A stretch of 64,000 nucleotides of DNA from Rahnella aquatilis CIP 78.65 = ATCC 33071 (GTDB lineage Bacteria; Pseudomonadota; Gammaproteobacteria; Enterobacterales; Enterobacteriaceae). Below the pieces are notes generated by a model. It saw only the letters and a program-made list of their open reading frames with translations, did not search any database and had not been told where the DNA came from. Position numbers and translations under genes: made by a program. This document shows positions 60,304 to 64,000 of this stretch, piece after piece. Where the stretch lies: contig NC_016818.1 of assembly GCF_000241955.1 (NCBI RefSeq), positions 310,001 to 374,000 of the forward strand. Direction: 5' to 3'. How positions within the stretch are numbered: position 1 is the first letter of the stretch; each line of letters starts with the position of its first letter.

Positions 60304-62508
60304 ATGAAGCTCAAATATATCGCCTCGTTGATCGCACTATCTCTCATCTCCACATCTGCAATGGCAAAGTTAAAAGCCAATGATGATACTAACCAGATGG
60401 AAGGCACAAATGGCGAAACCATGATGCGTTCCAACGATAATGGTAAAACGTGGTTCCATTTCGAGACGACAAAAGATGGGGAATCGTATGGTTTGAATAA
60501 CAACTTCCCAGGAACACAGACGGTTATTGTAGCCAATGAAATGTATCCCGTTATGAATACACCTGCCTGGGATGCTTCACAAACTTATTCTAAACCTGAT
60601 AACAAAGTCAGATATGACGGATATTTCTGGACGAATCAATGGTGGGCAGGCCCAGAGCAAGTACCTGGTGTCGACGACGTCTGGAAAAAAGGTGAGCCAA
60701 CTAATCTGCAATCAAATATTTTAGGGACCTTCTACTTTACGCCATGGACAGGCGAGAAAGCAGAACAGTTCCAGGCAGAAAGTAAGGCTCAAGTTGCGTC
60801 GCAGCGTAAAATCATTGGTTATTTCCCTGAATGGGGAGTCTACGATGCCCATAATAACTTTACTCCAGATAAAATAAATATGAGTAACCTTACTCATGTC
60901 AACTACGGTTTTGCTGTGATAAAAAATGGCATTGTCGAAATGCATGATGCAGAGAAAGCACCACAACTGATACCGGAATTAGTCGGGCGCACGAGCACGC
61001 AGGGCCGTAGACTCATGATCTCATTTGGTGGATGGGATAACTCACAGGAAGGCGCATTTGAAGCGGCTACGGCAACGAGCGCGGGTTCGGAGAAACTTGC
61101 GCAAAGCATGGTTGATTATATGCTTAAGTGGCACTTTGACGGCATCGATGTGGACTGGGAATATCCAGATAATGAGCAGGAAAAAGCGCAGTTTACTCAG
61201 TTGATTCAGTTGCTTCGCAGCAAACTTGATTCTGTCGGTTTGCAGAATGATAAATACTTCCAGCTTTCTGCTGCTGTAACAACAAGTTATAAGAATATGG
61301 AGTTCATTAACCCCACAGTGACCACTCCATTGTTAGATTCCGTGAATGTGATGGCTTACGATATACATGGGGCATTTGATCCTATCACGGGGCATAACGC
61401 ACCGCTGTTTGCAAATTCAAAAGATACCGATACTAAGCTGAATGATGCTTACGCGATGAAAGAATATAACCAAACCTATGGTGTGCCGAAAAGCAAACTG
61501 ATGATGGGACTGGCATTTTATGGTCGCGCCTGGGGCGAGGTAGAGCCTACGATAATTGTTCCTGGATTGCCAGGGCTCTTCGTACCGGGTAATGCAACAG
61601 TAAAAGGTGCCTGGGATGATGTCGGTCAGACGACCGGAACCAATCCGTATTACCTGTTAAAGGACTGGGCAAAAAATCCGGCATTTACTCGTTATTATGA
61701 TACCGAGGCCCGTGTTCCCTATTTATATAATGCTCAGACAAAAGAGTTTTTCACCTATGACGATGAACAGTCTATCCGTGAAAAGGTTGACTATATTCAA
61801 AGTGAAGGTTTTGGCGGAGCCATTATTTGGGATCTGAGTGGCGATACACCAGATTATGATTTAGGGAATATTGCTAAAGATATTCTTTATTCAAATGTTA
61901 AAGAAAATGACGTCACCAGATTTGTTATAGAAATGAAGGGTGCGATCCCGGTTGTTCGTGCTGATATCAATAAAGACTATAATTCACATTATATCTTTAA
62001 GAAAAATGATAAATATTTTGGTGAACTCTTTACTAATGGCTCCAGCCCTTATATGAGCCAGGGTAACACGGATGAGAGCATAATCTTACGTAGTGATACA
62101 GTCAAACCGAAAGCAGGTGATGAGTTGACTATTACCATGGAAGATGAAGATCATGTATTTAGCACTGTCAAAACACTGGTTGTCACTGACGAGATGTTGG
62201 TTCAGGAACAAAGCATCACTACTGATCCTAATTTTTTATCGATGAATGTTGATAGTGATAAATTATTAGTAAGTATTTCTAAAGACTTCACCGATCATTA
62301 CATTTTGCAGAGTAATGGTAATTATATTGGTGAATTGTACACGAATAAAACTAGCCCATATCTCTACCGTCAAGATACTGCCGACACTATTGTGCTTAAG
62401 CATAATCTGACTACGACGGAAAAAGCGCCAGGCACGAAGTTTACTGTTCTTCGTGAGAACAAGGTTGCCGGGCAGTTTGTGATAGTGGGTGAGACAGTCA
62501 CCCCATAA
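60304..62508 (+). CDS. Secreted GH18 chitinase with N-terminal CBM5/12-like module
   Basis: A 734-residue chitinase. The signal peptide covers about residues 1-21 (ending SAMA). A chitin-binding CBM5/12-like module (about 86-130; WDASQTYSK, YFWTNQWWAGPEQVPG) is followed by the GH18 barrel (about 166-540; KIIGYFPEW, SFGGWDNS). The catalytic motif is D279-G-I-D282-V-D284-W-E286. The C-terminal 185 residues hold two similar repeats (from about 550 and 654; YIFKKNDKYFGELFTN and YILQSNGNYIGELYTN). The ATG at 60304 is chosen over 60298 because AAGGA lies six bases upstream. Base composition is more AT-rich than its neighbours. E. coli chiA sits at the same place but has another domain layout. Confidence 0.93.
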   Translation: MKLKYIASLIALSLISTSAMAKLKANDDTNQMEGTNGETMMRSNDNGKTWFHFETTKDGESYGLNNNFPGTQTVIVANEMYPVMNTPAWDASQTYSKPDNKVRYDGYFWTNQWWAGPEQVPGVDDVWKKGEPTNLQSNILGTFYFTPWTGEKAEQFQAESKAQVASQRKIIGYFPEWGVYDAHNNFTPDKINMSNLTHVNYGFAVIKNGIVEMHDAEKAPQLIPELVGRTSTQGRRLMISFGGWDNSQEGAFEAATATSAGSEKLAQSMVDYMLKWHFDGIDVDWEYPDNEQEKAQFTQLIQLLRSKLDSVGLQNDKYFQLSAAVTTSYKNMEFINPTVTTPLLDSVNVMAYDIHGAFDPITGHNAPLFANSKDTDTKLNDAYAMKEYNQTYGVPKSKLMMGLAFYGRAWGEVEPTIIVPGLPGLFVPGNATVKGAWDDVGQTTGTNPYYLLKDWAKNPAFTRYYDTEARVPYLYNAQTKEFFTYDDEQSIREKVDYIQSEGFGGAIIWDLSGDTPDYDLGNIAKDILYSNVKENDVTRFVIEMKGAIPVVRADINKDYNSHYIFKKNDKYFGELFTNGSSPYMSQGNTDESIILRSDTVKPKAGDELTITMEDEDHVFSTVKTLVVTDEMLVQEQSITTDPNFLSMNVDSDKLLVSISKDFTDHYILQSNGNYIGELYTNKTSPYLYRQDTADTIVLKHNLTTTEKAPGTKFTVLRENKVAGQFVIVGETVTP

Positions 62509-62532
62509 CTTGACTGCCTGATTTTCTATATG

Positions 62533-62568
62533 AAAAAACCTGACTTGAAAAGGTCAGGTTTTTTTATT
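62533..62568 (+). terminator. Rho-independent terminator after the chitinase gene
   Basis: AAAAAACCTGAC and GTCAGGTTTTTT form a perfect 12-pair stem with an eight-base loop and T-run. Confidence 0.9.
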
Positions 62569-62622
62569 TTCTAATCAAGTAATTACAATAATTATCTGTA
62601 ACTCACCAGCAGGTCGTATTGC

Positions 62623-62641
62623 AATAATAACCATTCTCATT
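62623..62641. promoter_or_regulatory. Candidate Fur box upstream of bfd
   Basis: The minus strand reads AATGAGAATGGTTATTATT. Around the centre, TGAGAAT-G-GTTATTA matches the 7-1-7 Fur model TGATAAT-N-ATTATCA at 11 of 14 positions. It ends 38 bases before the bfd start, as expected for an iron-repressed gene. Confidence 0.65.
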
Positions 62642-62678
62642 TACAGTTAGGTCAGGTTTTGTTCGATGCGTGGTTTCT

Positions 62679-62873
62679 ATGTACGTGTGTTTATGCAACA
62701 GTGTAAGTGATAAAACGATACGACAGGCGGTTCGTCGTTATCAACCTCAGACATTTCAGCAGCTCAGAAATTTTGTTCCGGTGGGCACGCAGTGCGGTAA
62801 ATGTGTTCGTGTTGCGCGCCAGATAATGGAAGACGAATTACAGCAGATACCGCAATTCGACAACATCGCCTGA
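62679..62873 (+). CDS. bfd: Bacterioferritin-associated ferredoxin
   Basis: A 64-residue 2Fe-2S protein that donates electrons to Bfr to release stored iron. The four cluster cysteines appear as CLC near residue 4 and CGKC near residue 38. An in-frame GTG three codons earlier is possible, but ATG at 62679 gives the E. coli start MYVCLCN. A Fur-like site is upstream, and bfr follows. Confidence 0.95.
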   Translation: MYVCLCNSVSDKTIRQAVRRYQPQTFQQLRNFVPVGTQCGKCVRVARQIMEDELQQIPQFDNIA

Positions 62874-62958
62874 AAATACATCGCTAAAAAGTAGGTGTTT
62901 TCTTTGACTTACTCTGAACCGGATCTACGCTTTAGATACCGGAACGGAGGAGTTACCT

Positions 62959-63438
62959 ATGAAAGGCGATAAAAAAGTCATTGCACACCTCAATAAACTT
63001 CTTGGAAATGAACTGGTTGCCATCAATCAGTATTTTTTGCATGCCCGTATGTTTAAAAACTGGGGACTGATGCGTCTCAACGGTATCGAATATCACGAAT
63101 CCATCGATGAAATGAAACATGCCGATATCTATATTGAGCGGATCCTTTTCCTGGAAGGTCTTCCTAATCTGCAGGATCTCGGCAAGCTTAATATTGGTGA
63201 AGATGTTGAGGAAATGCTGAAATCTGACTTGCTGCTGGAGTTGGAAGGGGCAAAGGATTTACGTGAAGGCATTGCTTATGCCGACTCGGTGCATGATTAC
63301 GTCAGCCGCGATTTAATGATTACTATCCTTGCGGATGAAGAGCATCACATCGACTGGCTGGAAACTGAACTGGAACTCATCGGGCGTATTGGCATTCAGA
63401 ATTACATCCAGTCTCAGCTGAAAGAAGAATCACAGTAA
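62959..63438 (+). CDS. bfr: Bacterioferritin
   Basis: The 24-mer haem-containing iron store. Ferroxidase ligands E18, E51 and H54, and the haem ligand M52, are seen at their standard positions ([17 protein letters not shown]); the second pair lies in [12 protein letters not shown]. It is 159 residues, one more than E. coli. AACGGAGGAG precedes the ATG, and a short spacer separates it from bfd. Confidence 0.97.
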   Translation: MKGDKKVIAHLNKLLGNELVAINQYFLHARMFKNWGLMRLNGIEYHESIDEMKHADIYIERILFLEGLPNLQDLGKLNIGEDVEEMLKSDLLLELEGAKDLREGIAYADSVHDYVSRDLMITILADEEHHIDWLETELELIGRIGIQNYIQSQLKEESQ

Positions 63439-63449
63439 TTTCTGCCGTA

Positions 63450-64000
63450 TTAACTCAACATCAGCCAGATTATTTTGCTCTCCTGGCTGATGTAAATTAG
63501 CGCACCAGCCAGGGCCAGGCAGGGGCCGAAAGGTGTCTGCTCTGACATTTTATAAAGACCTACCCGTGCCAGTGTGAAAACGATCCCCGTAAGGGCGGCG
63601 AAAATACACAGATACGGTAACATCTGCCAGCCGACCCAGGCACCCAGTGCCGCGAGCAGTTTAAAATCACCGTACCCCATCCCTTCTTTTCCGCTGACAA
63701 ATTTCACTGCCTGATACAAAAACCACAACACCAGATAACCTGCTACCGCGCCATACAATGCATCCTGCAGTGTCACGTTGCCGTAAAGAGAATGGATGAG
63801 TAATCCGGCCCACAGTAATGGCAATGTCAGCCGGTCAGGGAGCAAGTAAGTTGCCAGATCAATCAGGCTTAGCGCCAGAAGAAACCAAAACAGTAATAAG
63901 GCACTGAATAAACTCAGGGGAGTAGTAAACAGAAACGACAGGCCCAGAAACATGACGGCGCATCCCGCTTCTGTAAGGGGGTATCTTTTAGAGATCGTGG
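63450..64000 (-). CDS. Type 4 prepilin peptidase (GspO/HofD/PilD type), 5' end beyond the window
   Basis: A membrane aspartic peptidase that cleaves and methylates prepilins and pseudopilins. The two catalytic aspartates are visible, in LSLIDLATYLLPD and GMGYGDFKLL. A Met at 63953 could start a 167-residue form, but the frame stays open to the window edge and encodes TISKRYPLTEAG before it. That is the ISxRYPL..E stretch that follows the zinc-binding cysteines in full-length PilD, so the gene is cut by the edge, not short. In E. coli gspO sits next to bfr. It could process the pseudopilins of a T2SS or of the hof system. Confidence 0.88.
   Translation of the reverse strand, partial: TISKRYPLTEAGCAVMFLGLSFLFTTPLSLFSALLLFWFLLALSLIDLATYLLPDRLTLPLLWAGLLIHSLYGNVTLQDALYGAVAGYLVLWFLYQAVKFVSGKEGMGYGDFKLLAALGAWVGWQMLPYLCIFAALTGIVFTLARVGLYKMSEQTPFGPCLALAGALIYISQESKIIWLMLS

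Noticed and set aside
63450..63953. Complete 167-residue short prepilin peptidase
   Set aside because: The frame is open upstream to the window edge and codes for the conserved ISxRYPL-type stretch, so Met at 63953 is internal.

Overview
The window is a piece of an enterobacterial chromosome. Gene content and order follow the Escherichia coli hof-aroKB-dam-trpS-cysG-nir-pabA-argD-crp-kefB-slyD-fkpA-str-bfr segment almost gene for gene. The residues I could number (Dam D181, AllB H59/H61/K146/H186/H242/D315, Bfr E18/E51/M52/H54) fall at or within one of the E. coli positions as I remember them. Departures from E. coli order (codA in place of tsgA, no nirC, an allantoin cluster next to prkB, an inverted structured repeat after argD) suggest a relative such as Rahnella, Ewingella or Rouxiella (Yersiniaceae). 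That placement is an inference from memory of gene order, not from a search.

Layout. 1-2850: hofMNOQ, pilus/competence-type assembly genes, with HofO and HofP fused in one frame. 3199-9370: aroK, aroB, damX, dam, rpe, gph, trpS (shikimate pathway, division, methylation, sugar phosphate, tRNA charging). 9459-13904: cysG-nirD-nirB on the minus strand, behind an anaerobic promoter with FNR and NarL/NarP sites. 14028-17767: codA, ppiA and a secreted DUF4432 protein. 17865-20620: yhfG-fic, pabA, argD. 20621-21289: a non-coding stretch holding two inverted copies (about 215 bp each) of a structured repeat. 21290-25703: yhfK, crp, yhfA, prkB.

25839-44465 is a complete allantoin catabolic island inserted between prkB and yheU, which are neighbours in E. 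coli. AllS and AllR regulate it. AllP and YbbY bring in substrate; AllB, AllC and AllE take allantoin to ureidoglycolate. AllA then gives glyoxylate, which goes through Gcl, Hyi and GlxR to glycerate, while AllD gives oxalurate. FdrA, YlbE and YlbF with carbamate kinase turn oxalurate into oxamate, CO2, ammonia and ATP. The usual glycerate kinase gene glxK is missing from the cluster. Three sites of the form WTGGAA-N5-TTCYRY are candidate AllR operators.

44497-51971: yheU, yheT, a LysE-type exporter, yheS, kefG-kefB, yheV, slyD. 52036-60018: slyX, fkpA, yheO, tusDCB and the str operon rpsL-rpsG-fusA-tuf. 60304-62508: an AT-rich secreted GH18 chitinase gene with a CBM5/12-like module and two C-terminal repeats. 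62679-64000: bfd, bfr and the 3' part of a prepilin peptidase gene that runs off the right edge. I saw no tRNA, rRNA, CRISPR array, transposase or prophage gene.
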